Source: an uncultured Bacteroidales bacterium (GTDB lineage Bacteria; Bacteroidota; Bacteroidia; Bacteroidales; F082). From it: a stretch of 64,000 nt of DNA. The stretch is taken from the NCBI GenBank assembly GCA_900317055.1, contig ONFF01000016.1, positions 1 to 64,000 of the forward strand. Direction: 5' to 3'. This document shows, piece by piece, positions 8,182 through 16,918 of the stretch. Within the stretch, counting starts at the first letter, position 1. Each line of letters opens with the position of its first letter. Position numbers and translations under genes: made by a program. Below the pieces are notes generated by a model. The model saw only the letters and a list, made by a program, of their open reading frames with translations, made no database searches and had not been told where the DNA came from.

Positions 8182-8790
8182 TCACCTTATTATATATTGG
8201 AACTCGTCAATGCTCATCACGCCCATCTTTTCAAGACGTTCTTTGCTTCGCTCAACATTCTCATCAGTGTTGAAGTCGGGGATATGGGGCACTCGCACCA
8301 TGATACGGTTCGGGTCGCCATGCTGCAAGAGCCATTGCAAATTGCTCATCACCAAAGCATTGTCCTTCCCCGTGTAGGCTTTGTAAATCTCAGGATTCAT
8401 GTCCTTGATGTCGACGATATAACCATCCAATACAGCATCAAGCGTTTTCACATTTTCAAACGGCACATTGAGGCTGGTTTCGGCCAAAAGTTGCCATTGC
8501 GAGCCACAAAGCTCACGAAACTCCTTGATGAATTCGACTTGCAACAATGGCTCTCCCCCACCAAAAGTGACGCCTCCATGCGTGGCCAAGAAATACAGCT
8601 GGTCAATTTTCACCTCCTCATAAAGCAACTCGGGTGTGTAGTCTCGGCCTTTGTCCATGTCCCACGAAGCCTTGTTGAGGCAATACTTGCAACGCAAAGG
8701 GCAGCCATTGAACGCCACCAAAGTGGTGACGCCCTCGCCGTCAACGGTCAAGCGGTGACGGCTGATGCCGAAGATTTTTGCGGTGGTCAT
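8182..8790 (-). CDS. radical SAM protein, pyruvate formate-lyase activating enzyme-like
   Basis: The family uses a 4Fe-4S cluster and S-adenosylmethionine to make a radical, often a glycyl radical on a partner enzyme. The cluster motif is CPLRCKYC near residues 30-37 and the SAM-binding GGE motif is FGGGEPLLQ near 98-106. At 202 aa it is shorter than PflA (about 245) and lacks the extra ferredoxin insert of YjjW-type enzymes. FNGCPLRCKYCLNKASWD fits the Bacteroidales 4Fe-4S radical SAM group. No glycyl-radical enzyme is in the window, so the partner is unknown. Its start overlaps the stop of the DUF5723-like gene by 4 nt, implying co-translation. Confidence 0.82.
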   Translation of the reverse strand: MTTAKIFGISRHRLTVDGEGVTTLVAFNGCPLRCKYCLNKASWDMDKGRDYTPELLYEEVKIDQLYFLATHGGVTFGGGEPLLQVEFIKEFRELCGSQWQLLAETSLNVPFENVKTLDAVLDGYIVDIKDMNPEIYKAYTGKDNALVMSNLQWLLQHGDPNRIMVRVPHIPDFNTDENVERSKERLEKMGVMSIDEFQYIIR

Positions 8791-10244
8791 TCCAAATACT
8801 CAGGCATTCCCGACTCATCGATATAACATCTCTCAGGCAAGAAAAGGTTGAAAACGATACCCACCTGGGCATTGAATCGACTAGCATTCATTGGCTTGAA
8901 AAGTCCAAACAAGTTGTTGGTGGTCAGGTAAATATTGCAGGTCTCAATCATGGCTGAGATTCCGAAGCCGATGTTATCGTAGCTATGGGGCATCATCGTG
9001 TAGGTGGCACATACATTGAGGTTGTCGTAGAAGGAACCGCAATATGCCACAGTGAGAGCAGGACGAAAACCGCTACCCAAGAAACAGCCTTGCACTTGGG
9101 CGCTGAAACGGTTTTGGTCATCAAGGTCATAATTACCACGCAACAAGAAATTGGTATTGAGGTCAGTATTGTATTTCTCCAAGGGGGAAAACTCCAATTG
9201 GAAATACTGCCGCAAAGTATCCAAAAACTGTTCACGATACGATTCATCCGAGGAAATCAGCTGTATCTGTTCCCAATCCAGGCCGCTGAAAAGGAAACTT
9301 CCGTTGTCATAGAATTGCCCGACATCGTTCAACTGGCTCGTCATGGTGATGTTGTTCTTTCCCCAATGGATAAAGCCCAAGTCTTGAATGGCAGCCACTA
9401 CGCTAAACTCCTCATCATAATGATATTCGGCAGCCAAGTCGATTCCAAAACCAGGGTTGCGAAACAGCTCGCCCATACTGAAAGGACCATTCCCCATCAG
9501 CTTCCCTGTTTCATCAATGTAAACCGCGTTGGGCATGGCAGCCTTCACAAGGGCATGTTCCTTCAATCGGAGTGCGTAAGTATCAGGATCGGTATAAAGC
9601 TCTGCGTTGAAAACATCAGTCTTCACATCCACCACACCGAAAAGCAACTTGGCCTTGCCGCCCACCGACAGCTGTTCCGTGACATTCATCTGATAACCTA
9701 TCGCCCATTCCTGATAGGCCATCAGGTTGAGGTCCATGTTGACCTTGACGGGATTGTCCTCGCCCACAAAAGCACTATTGCCGTAGCCCAACAATTTGAA
9801 TAGTCCGTCGCTGTATTTCAAGTCGCCTTGCACCTTCACGCCCCAATTAAAAGTCCATAGGTCTTTGTTGAAGCGCTTGTACAAGGTGAACAAATCCCAA
9901 TTGGCTTGGACACCCAAAAAGTTGTTCTCTTTCAAGCTGTTGGCAAACTGTCTAAGATTGACTATCGAGGGACGGTTTTGCGCGTCAAACTCAAAAAGGT
10001 TATCGTAACGCAATGTGGTGTTCTCCACATCAAGGCCGATATTGCCGATGACAAGCGACATCACGCTTTGGTAAGGCAAATCGGTGGCCGGATTGGCATT
10101 CATTTGATACGGGTTGAGCCGCATGAAATCGACGGGCGACACCTGTTGGGCATGACCAGAAGCCAAAACGAAGGTCAAGGCTAATGCGGTCAGGATTCTA
10201 TATGTTTTTTTCTTTGTCACTCTTTTAAAATTCAACAACACCAT
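8787..10244 (-). CDS. outer-membrane beta-barrel protein, DUF5723-like
   Basis: A basic N-terminus and hydrophobic signal (ILTALALTFVLASGHAQ) precede a 450-residue beta-rich protein. It opens with QVSPVDFMRLNPYQMNANPA, typical of Bacteroidetes proteins annotated DUF5723, which resemble FadL/PorV barrels. Alternating strands end in aromatic residues (VQGDLKYSDGLFKL, GGKAKLLFGVV). No specific substrate can be inferred. It overlaps the lipoprotein gene upstream by 20 nt and the radical SAM gene downstream by 4 nt, so the three genes form one leftward unit behind hutI. The DUF assignment is from memory of the family pattern. Confidence 0.72.
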   Translation of the reverse strand: MVLLNFKRVTKKKTYRILTALALTFVLASGHAQQVSPVDFMRLNPYQMNANPATDLPYQSVMSLVIGNIGLDVENTTLRYDNLFEFDAQNRPSIVNLRQFANSLKENNFLGVQANWDLFTLYKRFNKDLWTFNWGVKVQGDLKYSDGLFKLLGYGNSAFVGEDNPVKVNMDLNLMAYQEWAIGYQMNVTEQLSVGGKAKLLFGVVDVKTDVFNAELYTDPDTYALRLKEHALVKAAMPNAVYIDETGKLMGNGPFSMGELFRNPGFGIDLAAEYHYDEEFSVVAAIQDLGFIHWGKNNITMTSQLNDVGQFYDNGSFLFSGLDWEQIQLISSDESYREQFLDTLRQYFQLEFSPLEKYNTDLNTNFLLRGNYDLDDQNRFSAQVQGCFLGSGFRPALTVAYCGSFYDNLNVCATYTMMPHSYDNIGFGISAMIETCNIYLTTNNLFGLFKPMNASRFNAQVGIVFNLFLPERCYIDESGMPEYLE

Positions 10245-11745
10245 TGTATTTCACTCTTGCTTTAATAAACACTCCCAATTGTTGATCTCCTTTTAGACAC
10301 ACATTGTGGGCATCAGTATCGATTTCATAAATCGAAATCAACCCGTTGGAATGATTAAGATATTCCACTATTTCACCCGTCACTTCCAATGTCAATTCGG
10401 TCGTCACAGGTTTTCCGTCATACGACGCGCAAATCAGCTTGTCTTTGGCGACCAAAGTATCCGTAATACGCCCTGCCTCAAAATCATATGTAAAGAACTG
10501 TGCGTTAAAATCCAACGGGACGGTCGAGGTAAAGGTCAATTCCAAGGTCAGCTTTTCAATTTGGTCTGGCGCTTCAAAGTTTAGATTGAGATTGGTTGTG
10601 TCGACAAATCGCACATCATTCATGGCAAATGAGAAAGGAATCTCCGCATCAATCATCACATCGATGACACTGGTGTCGGACACAGAAACCATATTAGACA
10701 TGCCTGAAGGATTCACGATAAAGTTAGAAACGGTATAAACACCCGTCTCATTTGCCGAAATCTTACCGTTTAAACTTCTCTCAAAAACTTGTCCAAAATA
10801 TGACAAAGGGGGTACGCTGACCGAAACTGGTTGTGGGCCAAAAATGGAGTATGGGGCTTCATCACCCACGATGATCCAAGCCGTGTCCAAATCCAACCGA
10901 GCTCCCAAATTGAATGTGTTCCGCTCGTATAGTTTCAACCGTGCACCCTGCACTTGCAACGATCCCGAAGCATTGCCAGGGAACAAGTTCATGGTCGTGT
11001 CAAGGACATTCCTCGACTCGTATGAATCGACAAAACCACTCATCTCCTTGATGGCCAGTTCACTACCTTTCACATCCACCTCAAAAAACAGTTCTTGAGC
11101 CGGCAAACTCTGCAACCTGACATACACATCATAGCCCAATTGAAGGGTATTCGCTGTATCCGTTTCATAGTGCAATCCGTCAAGGTCGAACTGAATGTCA
11201 TTTGAATTTAAGTCGAAATCAAGCTCCAAGTCTCGACCTCCTTCATCTGTGATATCGGAAGAGTGGATCACCAGACGTTGAAGCAAGCCAACATTGGATT
11301 TGACATCAAAATCAAAATGACCGGTTTCCATTTCGGCTTCCACCACATGGATATTGTCTGACTCAAACACAATCGTATGCTCGAAATGGAACATCGTGTC
11401 GAAAGCTTGAGGCAAAATAATTGGGAATGGATTCTCAAAAGAAAAACGCTCGTTATACTCCAAATCCTTAAATCTCAACATGCTATCTCCATCCACCACA
11501 CCAAGGTCCTCAAAATGGAAACCGTAAGTAAGTATTCCGTCTTCCGAACAGGTAATCATACTGTCGATATTGAACTGCTGCATCAATTCCGACACAGTGA
11601 ACGAACCCGAACCGATGGGCAGCAAAATCTCGCCCTCGGCGTTCACACCATGCACATTGTTCACGTCAAAATGATCTTTTTTGCACGAAGCAAAAAGGCA
11701 GGCAAACAGACCTAACAACAACGCTATTCTATGAATTCTCATCAT
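10225..11745 (-). CDS. lipoprotein of unknown function, 506 aa
   Basis: The signal peptide ends in a lipobox (GLFACLFASCKKD), so the protein should be lipidated at the Cys near residue 21. The rest is beta-rich with many Asp and Asn residues, repeated LDFDLNSNDIQFDLDG-type strands and no catalytic motif. It resembles large Bacteroidetes surface lipoproteins annotated as hypothetical. The ATG overlaps the hutI stop by 4 nt, and the next gene (DUF5723-like barrel) overlaps its end by 20 nt, so lipoprotein and barrel may act together at the outer membrane. That link is inference from position. Confidence 0.7.
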   Translation of the reverse strand: MMRIHRIALLLGLFACLFASCKKDHFDVNNVHGVNAEGEILLPIGSGSFTVSELMQQFNIDSMITCSEDGILTYGFHFEDLGVVDGDSMLRFKDLEYNERFSFENPFPIILPQAFDTMFHFEHTIVFESDNIHVVEAEMETGHFDFDVKSNVGLLQRLVIHSSDITDEGGRDLELDFDLNSNDIQFDLDGLHYETDTANTLQLGYDVYVRLQSLPAQELFFEVDVKGSELAIKEMSGFVDSYESRNVLDTTMNLFPGNASGSLQVQGARLKLYERNTFNLGARLDLDTAWIIVGDEAPYSIFGPQPVSVSVPPLSYFGQVFERSLNGKISANETGVYTVSNFIVNPSGMSNMVSVSDTSVIDVMIDAEIPFSFAMNDVRFVDTTNLNLNFEAPDQIEKLTLELTFTSTVPLDFNAQFFTYDFEAGRITDTLVAKDKLICASYDGKPVTTELTLEVTGEIVEYLNHSNGLISIYEIDTDAHNVCLKGDQQLGVFIKARVKYNGVVEF

Positions 11746-12983
11746 ACGAGTTTACCATTCAAAATCATCTTCGCAACCTTGTTAGCGCCATAATAATAAG
11801 GCATAAATTCCAACTGCGTCATCGGTTGGGTGATGATAAGGTTGGCGAGCTTTCCCTTGGTGATGCTTCCCACCTCATCGCTCACGCCCATGGCATAAGC
11901 CGTGTTGAGTGTAGTGGCGTTGAGCGCCTCTTCAGGGGTTAGACGGTAGCGGATGCAAGCCATTGACAAAATGAGTTGCATGTTGCCCGACGGCGAAGTG
12001 CCTGGGTTGAAGTCGGAGGCCATGGCCACTGGCAGACCAGCGTTAATCATCTTGCGCGCCGGTGAGAGCGGCAGGTTGAGGAAGAAAGCGCAGCCCGGCA
12101 ACACGGTCGGCATGGTCTCGGTGTCTTTCAGGCACTCAATCTCGGCGTCACCCATCTGTTCGAGGTGGTCGACGGAGATGGCACCATATTTCACGCCCAC
12201 TTGCACACCGCCCGAGATGGCCATCTCGTTGGCATGGATCTTCGGCCGCATGCCATATTTGATACCCGCCATGAGGATGCGTTCAGTGTCCTCGACAGTG
12301 AAGAATCCCTGGTCACAGAACACATCAATGAAGTCAGCCAAGTCCTCAGCAGCCACGAGCGGAATCATCTCGTTGATTACGAGGTCTACATAATCCTCTT
12401 GGTGGCCACGATATTCCATCGGGATGCCATGCGCACCGAGGAAATTCGACTTGATGGTCAAGGGCGAATTCTCCTTCAGGCGGCGGATGACACGGAGCAG
12501 CTTCAGCTCACTTTCGGTGGTGAGGCCGTAGCCGCTCTTGATTTCGATGGCTCCCGTACCCATACGCATCACCTCGTCGAGGCGCTGCCGGGCCATATCG
12601 TAAAGCTCATCCTCCGATGCCGCTGCCGTCGCCTTGGCCGAGTTGAGGATGCCTCCTCCCCTCTTGGCGATTTCCTCGTAGCTGAGGCCACGGATCTTGT
12701 CCACAAACTCCAGCTCGCGTGAGTTGGCATAGACCAGATGGGTGTGCGAGTCGCAAAAAGCCGGCATCACCACACTGCCTTTCACATCGTAAACACGATG
12801 GTTTTCAGCGAGATACTCACGGCAAGCCTCTGAGTCCATTGGACCGTAGTCGGCGATTTTCTTCCCTTTGATAAACAAGAAAGCGTTCTTGATCCTTCCT
12901 GTTTCGGCCATTTCCTTGCCGCGTTTCAGCAGTCGGCCCTGTTCCTCGACGCCGACCAACTCTTTGATATTGACAATAAGCAT
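11742..12983 (-). CDS. hutI: imidazolonepropionase
   Basis: HutI hydrolyses 4-imidazolone-5-propanoate to N-formimino-L-glutamate in histidine degradation; FtcD (3656-5356) then uses that product. At 413 aa it has the family length. The metal site begins in FCDSHTHLVYAN (HxH), with later ligands in LGAHGIPMEY, KIHANEMA and VDHLEQM, and the final Asp in MASDFNPGTSPSGNM. The ATG at 12983 is chosen although the frame runs open to 13130. It starts the family sequence (MLIVNIKELVGVEE) and lies 18 nt after a -7 box, while the longer version would run through the divergent thioredoxin promoter. It heads a leftward unit with the lipoprotein, DUF5723-like and radical SAM genes. Confidence 0.95.
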   Translation of the reverse strand: MLIVNIKELVGVEEQGRLLKRGKEMAETGRIKNAFLFIKGKKIADYGPMDSEACREYLAENHRVYDVKGSVVMPAFCDSHTHLVYANSRELEFVDKIRGLSYEEIAKRGGGILNSAKATAAASEDELYDMARQRLDEVMRMGTGAIEIKSGYGLTTESELKLLRVIRRLKENSPLTIKSNFLGAHGIPMEYRGHQEDYVDLVINEMIPLVAAEDLADFIDVFCDQGFFTVEDTERILMAGIKYGMRPKIHANEMAISGGVQVGVKYGAISVDHLEQMGDAEIECLKDTETMPTVLPGCAFFLNLPLSPARKMINAGLPVAMASDFNPGTSPSGNMQLILSMACIRYRLTPEEALNATTLNTAYAMGVSDEVGSITKGKLANLIITQPMTQLEFMPYYYGANKVAKMILNGKLV

Positions 12984-13000
12984 GGTAAATGAATTTTTTG

Positions 13001-13008
13001 CAAAAATA
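13001..13008 (-). promoter_or_regulatory. -7 promoter box of hutI
   Basis: Minus strand TATTTTTGC, 17 nt before the ATG at 12983. It sets the hutI start downstream of the longest open frame. Confidence 0.6.
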
Positions 13009-13039
13009 CAGAAAAAAAGGCCATTTGCACGATTTTTGC

Positions 13040-13047
13040 TATTTTTG
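13040..13047 (+). promoter_or_regulatory. -7 promoter box of the thioredoxin operon
   Basis: TATTTTTG followed by CC, 20 nt before the ATG at 13068. It is divergent from the hutI promoter only 31 nt away, so the two could share a regulator. Confidence 0.6.
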
Positions 13048-13067
13048 CCTCGAAAAATCGAAACACA

Positions 13068-13505
13068 ATGAGAAAAATCGTCCTTATCGCCATGGTTATC
13101 CTTGCCACCGCCTGTTCGGCCAACGCGCAAGAGAAAAAAGAAGAATCAAAAGTAAAGCATCTGACTTACAATGAATTCCTGAATAAGGTTTGGAATTTTG
13201 AGAAAAACCCGAACACCTTTAGCTACAAGGGCAAACTGCCCGCTATCGTCGACTTCTATGCGGACTGGTGCGGTCCCTGCCGCCGTGTGGCGCCCATCAT
13301 GGAAAAACTGGCCGAAGAATATGACGGCAAGCTGTTGGTTTACAAAGTCAACACCGACCAAGAGCGGAATTTGTCAGCCGCTTTCAATGTGAAAAGCATC
13401 CCCATGGTGCTCTTCATTCCCATGGAAGGACAGCCGATGATGCAAGTCGGGGCTTTGCCCGAAGAGGGTTACAGAAAGGTCATCGAGGAGCAACTGCTCA
13501 AATGA
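13068..13505 (+). CDS. exported thioredoxin-fold protein
   Basis: A hydrophobic signal (KIVLIAMVILATACSANAQ) with a possible lipobox Cys indicates export, either lipidated or cleaved after NAQ. The thioredoxin fold follows at about 42-140 with the redox motif WCGPC near residues 65-69 and the cis-proline region SIPMVLFIP. At 145 aa it is a single-domain thioredoxin. It probably keeps periplasmic thiols reduced or oxidised; the direction cannot be read from sequence. It is paralogous to the next gene (same HLTYNEFLNKVW / SITYDEFFKKIW lead-in), 15 nt downstream, and shares its transcript. Confidence 0.88.
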   Translation: MRKIVLIAMVILATACSANAQEKKEESKVKHLTYNEFLNKVWNFEKNPNTFSYKGKLPAIVDFYADWCGPCRRVAPIMEKLAEEYDGKLLVYKVNTDQERNLSAAFNVKSIPMVLFIPMEGQPMMQVGALPEEGYRKVIEEQLLK

Positions 13506-13520
13506 TGTCGATTTGAAGCC

Positions 13521-13970
13521 ATGAAGAAAGCCGTCATTTTTTGCATGCTACTCATCTTGGCAAGCGCGACTGCTTGTTTTCATGAAAAGGATTCAAAGAT
13601 CCAATCCATCACTTACGACGAGTTTTTCAAGAAGATTTGGGATGCAGAGAAGCATCCCGATTCTTTTGTCTTCGAGGGGAACACGGCAGTCATCGTTGAT
13701 TTTTATGCCAATTGGTGCGGTCCTTGCCAACAATTGTTCCCCATCTTGGAGAAGTTGGCCAACGAATACGAAGGGGAACTCGTCGTGTACAAAGTCAACA
13801 AAGAGGTTGAGGAAAATCTGGCTTCCGCCTTTAAAGTACAAGGCCTTCCCGCCTTGCTCCTCATACCCAAGAGCGGCCACCCCTTAAGAATGTATAACGG
13901 CCTTCCAAGCGAAGAAAAATTAAGGACAATCATAGAAGAGCAACTGCTCGACATGCCAAAGCAACAGTAA
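13521..13970 (+). CDS. exported thioredoxin-fold protein (second copy)
   Basis: It has a lipoprotein-type signal (FCMLLILASATACFHEKD) and a thioredoxin domain with WCGPC in DFYANWCGPCQQLFPILE. At 149 aa it aligns end to end with the preceding gene, including the C-terminal EEQLL, so a tandem duplication is clear. The strand before the cis-proline reads GLPALLLIPKSG. Its stop TAA shares one base with the ATG of the WbqC-like gene, so translation is likely coupled. Substrate unknown. Confidence 0.87.
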   Translation: MKKAVIFCMLLILASATACFHEKDSKIQSITYDEFFKKIWDAEKHPDSFVFEGNTAVIVDFYANWCGPCQQLFPILEKLANEYEGELVVYKVNKEVEENLASAFKVQGLPALLLIPKSGHPLRMYNGLPSEEKLRTIIEEQLLDMPKQQ

Positions 13971-14572
13971 TGGTTCTTTTCACTACAGCCTACTTTCCCA
14001 GCATCAGCTATGTGGCCCGTTTCCTGAACGAAGACGAGCCCGTCATTGAGATATGGGAGACTTATCACAAGCAGACTTACCGCAACCGCTGCCGCGTGAT
14101 GACGGCCAATGGCGTGGAAAGCCTGAGTGTGCCCGTAGTGAAAGTGAATGGCAACCACACCATGACCAAGGACATGGCCATCAGCCCCATCGAGCCGTGG
14201 CAGCACATCCACAGCCGCTGTTTGGAATCCGCTTACAAGGCTGCACCTTATTTCGACCATTATTATGACTACTTGCGGCCAATTTTTGAAAGCCATTTCG
14301 AGCGCCTCATCGACTTGAATGATGCTGCCTTACAGGCGGTGTTGAAGATGCTGAAAGTGAAGAAAGAAATCGTCCACACGACGGATTATGTCCGCGAGGC
14401 CGAGAACGACCTGCGCGAGTCATTCAGCCCGAAGAGGAACAACGAAAACACTTCTTTTCCAGAGTATTACCAAGTTTTCGGCACCAAGTTCCCTTTTGCG
14501 CCTGATTTGAGCGTTTTGGATTTGATATTTAACGAGGGGCCGGAGGCGGTGGAGTATTTGAGGAAACTTTAA
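13970..14572 (+). CDS. WbqC-like family protein
   Basis: The opening FTTAYFPSISYVARFLNEDE, then YHKQTYRNRCRVMTANGVE and WQHIHSRCLESAYKAAPYFD, matches the WbqC-like family. The family is named after an O-antigen cluster gene; the Bacteroidetes members are of unknown biochemical role. At 200 aa it has the usual length and no signal peptide. It is translationally coupled (TAATG) to the second thioredoxin gene. It converges on hipA, with a long inverted repeat between the two stops. Confidence 0.85.
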   Translation: MVLFTTAYFPSISYVARFLNEDEPVIEIWETYHKQTYRNRCRVMTANGVESLSVPVVKVNGNHTMTKDMAISPIEPWQHIHSRCLESAYKAAPYFDHYYDYLRPIFESHFERLIDLNDAALQAVLKMLKVKKEIVHTTDYVREAENDLRESFSPKRNNENTSFPEYYQVFGTKFPFAPDLSVLDLIFNEGPEAVEYLRKL

Positions 14573-14575
14573 TCC

Positions 14576-14683
14576 CTGGATTGCTTCGTGCCTCGCAATG
14601 ACGCAAAGCGCGTCCGGCGCAAAGCGTTGCAAGTCTTGTTGTCGCTTCTCGTCTTTGCGAGGAGAAACGACGAAGCAATCCAG
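14576..14683. repeat. 108-bp inverted-repeat element between convergent genes
   Basis: CTGGATTGCTTCG at 14576-14588 is the exact reverse complement of 14671-14683. Inner parts also pair (CTCGCAATGACG, CGCAAAG / CTTTGCG). It lies between the WbqC-like and hipA stops. It could act as a bidirectional terminator or be a REP/MITE-like element. Confidence 0.65.
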
Positions 14684-14691
14684 AAAAACAA

Positions 14692-16182
14692 TTAGAACAA
14701 GAATTTTGAGACGAGTTCTTTGAGATACTCATTAGGCAGATTGGCCACTCCTTTGAGGCTAATCTCCTCATGCTCAGCCGTCTTCTTGCGAATAACATAC
14801 TTACGCTCTTTTCCGTCGATAGAGGCAAGAAGATGAAAATTACCTTTGAATTGCTGCTCTATGCGAGCATTTTCAATCCGGTGTCCATCGATCTCAAAGC
14901 AACTGCTTTCAGGCTTTGTAAGAGAAAGTCCCCAAGACGCAAGGTTCCCATTAAGTGTGTTCTCGACTGCCGCAATCCATTGCTCTTTCACGCCATTTCG
15001 CTCGGCAAGCATGCGAAACTCCAAAACGGCTTTGCCTACCTCGTCAATGATGCTCTCCGCTTTACGTATGCCGTTTTCGACAGCCAATGCCATCACATCA
15101 TCAAGGGTGATGCCGTCGTACTTTCCACGAATCATCAAGCAATGTCGTGTTTCGGGAAGGAATCCGCCCGTGTTGAAGATGTAGGTCAAGTCGTAGGCAG
15201 GTGTAAGTTTCCAGCGATCTTGCTCGTCCATAAGGAAGGAGAAGTTCTTGTTGTGGTCATCGGTGTTGTTGGCCAAGATATTGAAGACCATACGACGGAA
15301 AACCTCTTCACTGTCGCGTTCGGAGAGTCGCATTTTCCGACAAACCCAAAGCAAACGCTCGTAACTATCGGCTTCAGGATAGAGTGCAGCCAAGGTCTGC
15401 ATATGGAATTTTTTCTCCCCTTCCCTATCAAAACGCTTAGTGACAAAATGCTTGTCGCCCTCAACATCCATCAACCAACATGGCATCATCCGAATTCCAG
15501 CCTTTTTTGCCATCTCATAGTAGGTCATTTCGAGTTCCGCTGCAGAGCGTTCCTTAATGCCAAATTTTAGGATACAATACTCATACCCACTCAAGCCCCC
15601 AATTTGACCGCTTCGAATCTCGCCAGTCTCACGGTTAATGGCGATGATGGCCTTGGGCTGTCTTCCGCCTGCTGAGGTACCGACCGCCATCAAGGCTTGC
15701 ATAGTGAGCGACTGTTCAGGGGCTATGCGAACACTCTCGCGCTGCGTATAGATTTGCTCAGCCAAGTCAATCAAGGCCTTCAACTTAATGTCTTCCGCGG
15801 GATTGAAGTCGTAGGTTTCAGGGAAAAATTCCAGCGCGCCCATGGCACGTTTCCCAATGAAAGCGAGTTTGTCCAAAGATGTGATTTCGCCTGATTTGAT
15901 GCCTTGTTGCAATCGCCATTGCTCAAACAGGGCATTGCCCCAAGCGTCGGGTAACGAGTCAGCCAGAAACGGCGGCAGTTTCTGATACATCTTCTCCGAA
16001 GCCCCAAATATCGGACGTAAGTTCTGTGGCAGTTTGATGGAGGCATCCAAAGGCGATATGTCAAGTCCTGATTCAATCCATTCTCGGTTATACTCGAAAT
16101 AAGGAAGTCTACGGTGCGGCTCAATACACAACCTCCCAACTTCCCGTCCCCATAGCATTACTTTTAGTATTTTTGTCGTCAT
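14692..16182 (-). CDS. hipA: HipA-family serine/threonine kinase toxin
   Basis: HipA toxins phosphorylate a translation target (GltX in E. coli), leading to dormancy; a partner HipB neutralises them. At 496 aa it is somewhat longer than E. coli HipA (440). Visible motifs are LPDAWGNALFEQW in the N-terminal half, AGGRQPKAIIAI (nucleotide-loop region), the kinase catalytic segment ANNTDDHNKNFSFL, and TPAYDLTYIF with the metal-binding Asp. The last ~90 residues extend past the core. The start overlaps the stop of the upstream XRE gene by 4 nt, the standard hipBA arrangement. The symbol denotes the family; the target is not known. Confidence 0.92.
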   Translation of the reverse strand: MTTKILKVMLWGREVGRLCIEPHRRLPYFEYNREWIESGLDISPLDASIKLPQNLRPIFGASEKMYQKLPPFLADSLPDAWGNALFEQWRLQQGIKSGEITSLDKLAFIGKRAMGALEFFPETYDFNPAEDIKLKALIDLAEQIYTQRESVRIAPEQSLTMQALMAVGTSAGGRQPKAIIAINRETGEIRSGQIGGLSGYEYCILKFGIKERSAAELEMTYYEMAKKAGIRMMPCWLMDVEGDKHFVTKRFDREGEKKFHMQTLAALYPEADSYERLLWVCRKMRLSERDSEEVFRRMVFNILANNTDDHNKNFSFLMDEQDRWKLTPAYDLTYIFNTGGFLPETRHCLMIRGKYDGITLDDVMALAVENGIRKAESIIDEVGKAVLEFRMLAERNGVKEQWIAAVENTLNGNLASWGLSLTKPESSCFEIDGHRIENARIEQQFKGNFHLLASIDGKERKYVIRKKTAEHEEISLKGVANLPNEYLKELVSKFLF

Positions 16183-16526
16183 AGTGTTTTGGTTTTAGGG
16201 GGTTGTTTTGATGAAGCATGTCTGACACGCTGCGCTTTTCTCCCGTCTTCTTTCATCAGATAAGGCGATTCTGGCAATTCGGGCATCAATTCGTCAAGAC
16301 TGTTGATACAGCCGATGGCTTTCAGCAGCAAAAGAAAGGTGCTGAGCGACATATTGGGCACCAACCCATTCTCAAACTTATGGATGGTATTGATGGTCAG
16401 CCCCGACTGCTCCGCCACATCCTTTTGGGTCATGCGAGAACGCATACGATAGTCCTTGAAACGCACCCCGAGGAGTTGCACCAACTCCGGTATTGAATAT
16501 TCGTAATAGTCTGCCATGGTTAGCAT
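16179..16526 (-). CDS. hipB: HipB-like XRE-family antitoxin/repressor
   Basis: A lambda-repressor-type helix-turn-helix covers about residues 15-75 (VRFKDYRMRSRMTQKDVAEQ, SGLTINTIHKFENGLVP). A basic tail (GRKAQRVRHASSKQPPKTK) could thread into HipA or DNA. Such proteins bind HipA and repress the operon. I chose the ATG at 16526 because the longest frame begins with TTG at 16541; ATG at 16517 (MADYYEYS) is an alternative. The -7 box at 16602-16609 precedes it. It overlaps hipA by 4 nt. Confidence 0.88.
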   Translation of the reverse strand: MLTMADYYEYSIPELVQLLGVRFKDYRMRSRMTQKDVAEQSGLTINTIHKFENGLVPNMSLSTFLLLLKAIGCINSLDELMPELPESPYLMKEDGRKAQRVRHASSKQPPKTKTL

Positions 16527-16601
16527 TCTTAAATTATCCAATTGAATGATTTAATACAAAAAATTATATCTTAATTCATTCTATAGTTGTATTTAATTGC
16601 G

Positions 16602-16609
16602 CAAAAATA
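16602..16609 (-). promoter_or_regulatory. -7 promoter box of hipBA
   Basis: Minus strand TATTTTTGCGC, about 75 nt upstream of hipB. An autoregulated operator would be expected around it, but I see no clear palindrome. Confidence 0.5.
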
Positions 16610-16664
16610 CAAATTATTTTTGAAAGACAAACAATTTTTGCATTTTTTTCACACCATTATCGTT

Positions 16665-16791
16665 GGATTCCCTTCGGGAATGGCGAGGATCCGTTGTGTG
16701 TTCCCCGCGGCGGCAAGATACGCCAACAACCCGTGAGGGACCAAAGCCGCCGCATTACAACTTAAACACCAGCTCCATTCCCATAGGGAAT
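16665..16791. repeat. inverted-repeat element, copy A
   Basis: GATTCCCTTCGGGAATGG at 16665-16682 is matched near 16773-16791 by CCATTCCCATAGGGAATC in inverse order. Inner arms GCGGCGGCA and GCCGCCGCA (about 16710 and 16747) also pair. The same architecture recurs at 21049-21171. Non-coding. Confidence 0.7.
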
Positions 16792-16823
16792 CTCTATTTC
16801 ACTTCACCTCAATCTTTCGTTCG

Positions 16824-16907
16824 GTCGGATTTGTAATCCGACCGTATTGAATCAATGGATTTGCAATCCGCATCGTATTGCTTATTAACGGATTGCAAAT
16901 CCGCCTG
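16824..16907. repeat. cluster of three GGATTTGCAATCC-type palindromes
   Basis: GTCGGATTTGTAATCCGAC, TGGATTTGCAATCCGCA and CGGATTGCAAATCCGCC follow each other with about 20-nt spacers, just after the stop of the leftward aspartyl-protease gene. The form is REP-like: a short perfect dyad, repeated. Confidence 0.65.
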
Positions 16908-16918
16908 AACCTATGGTT

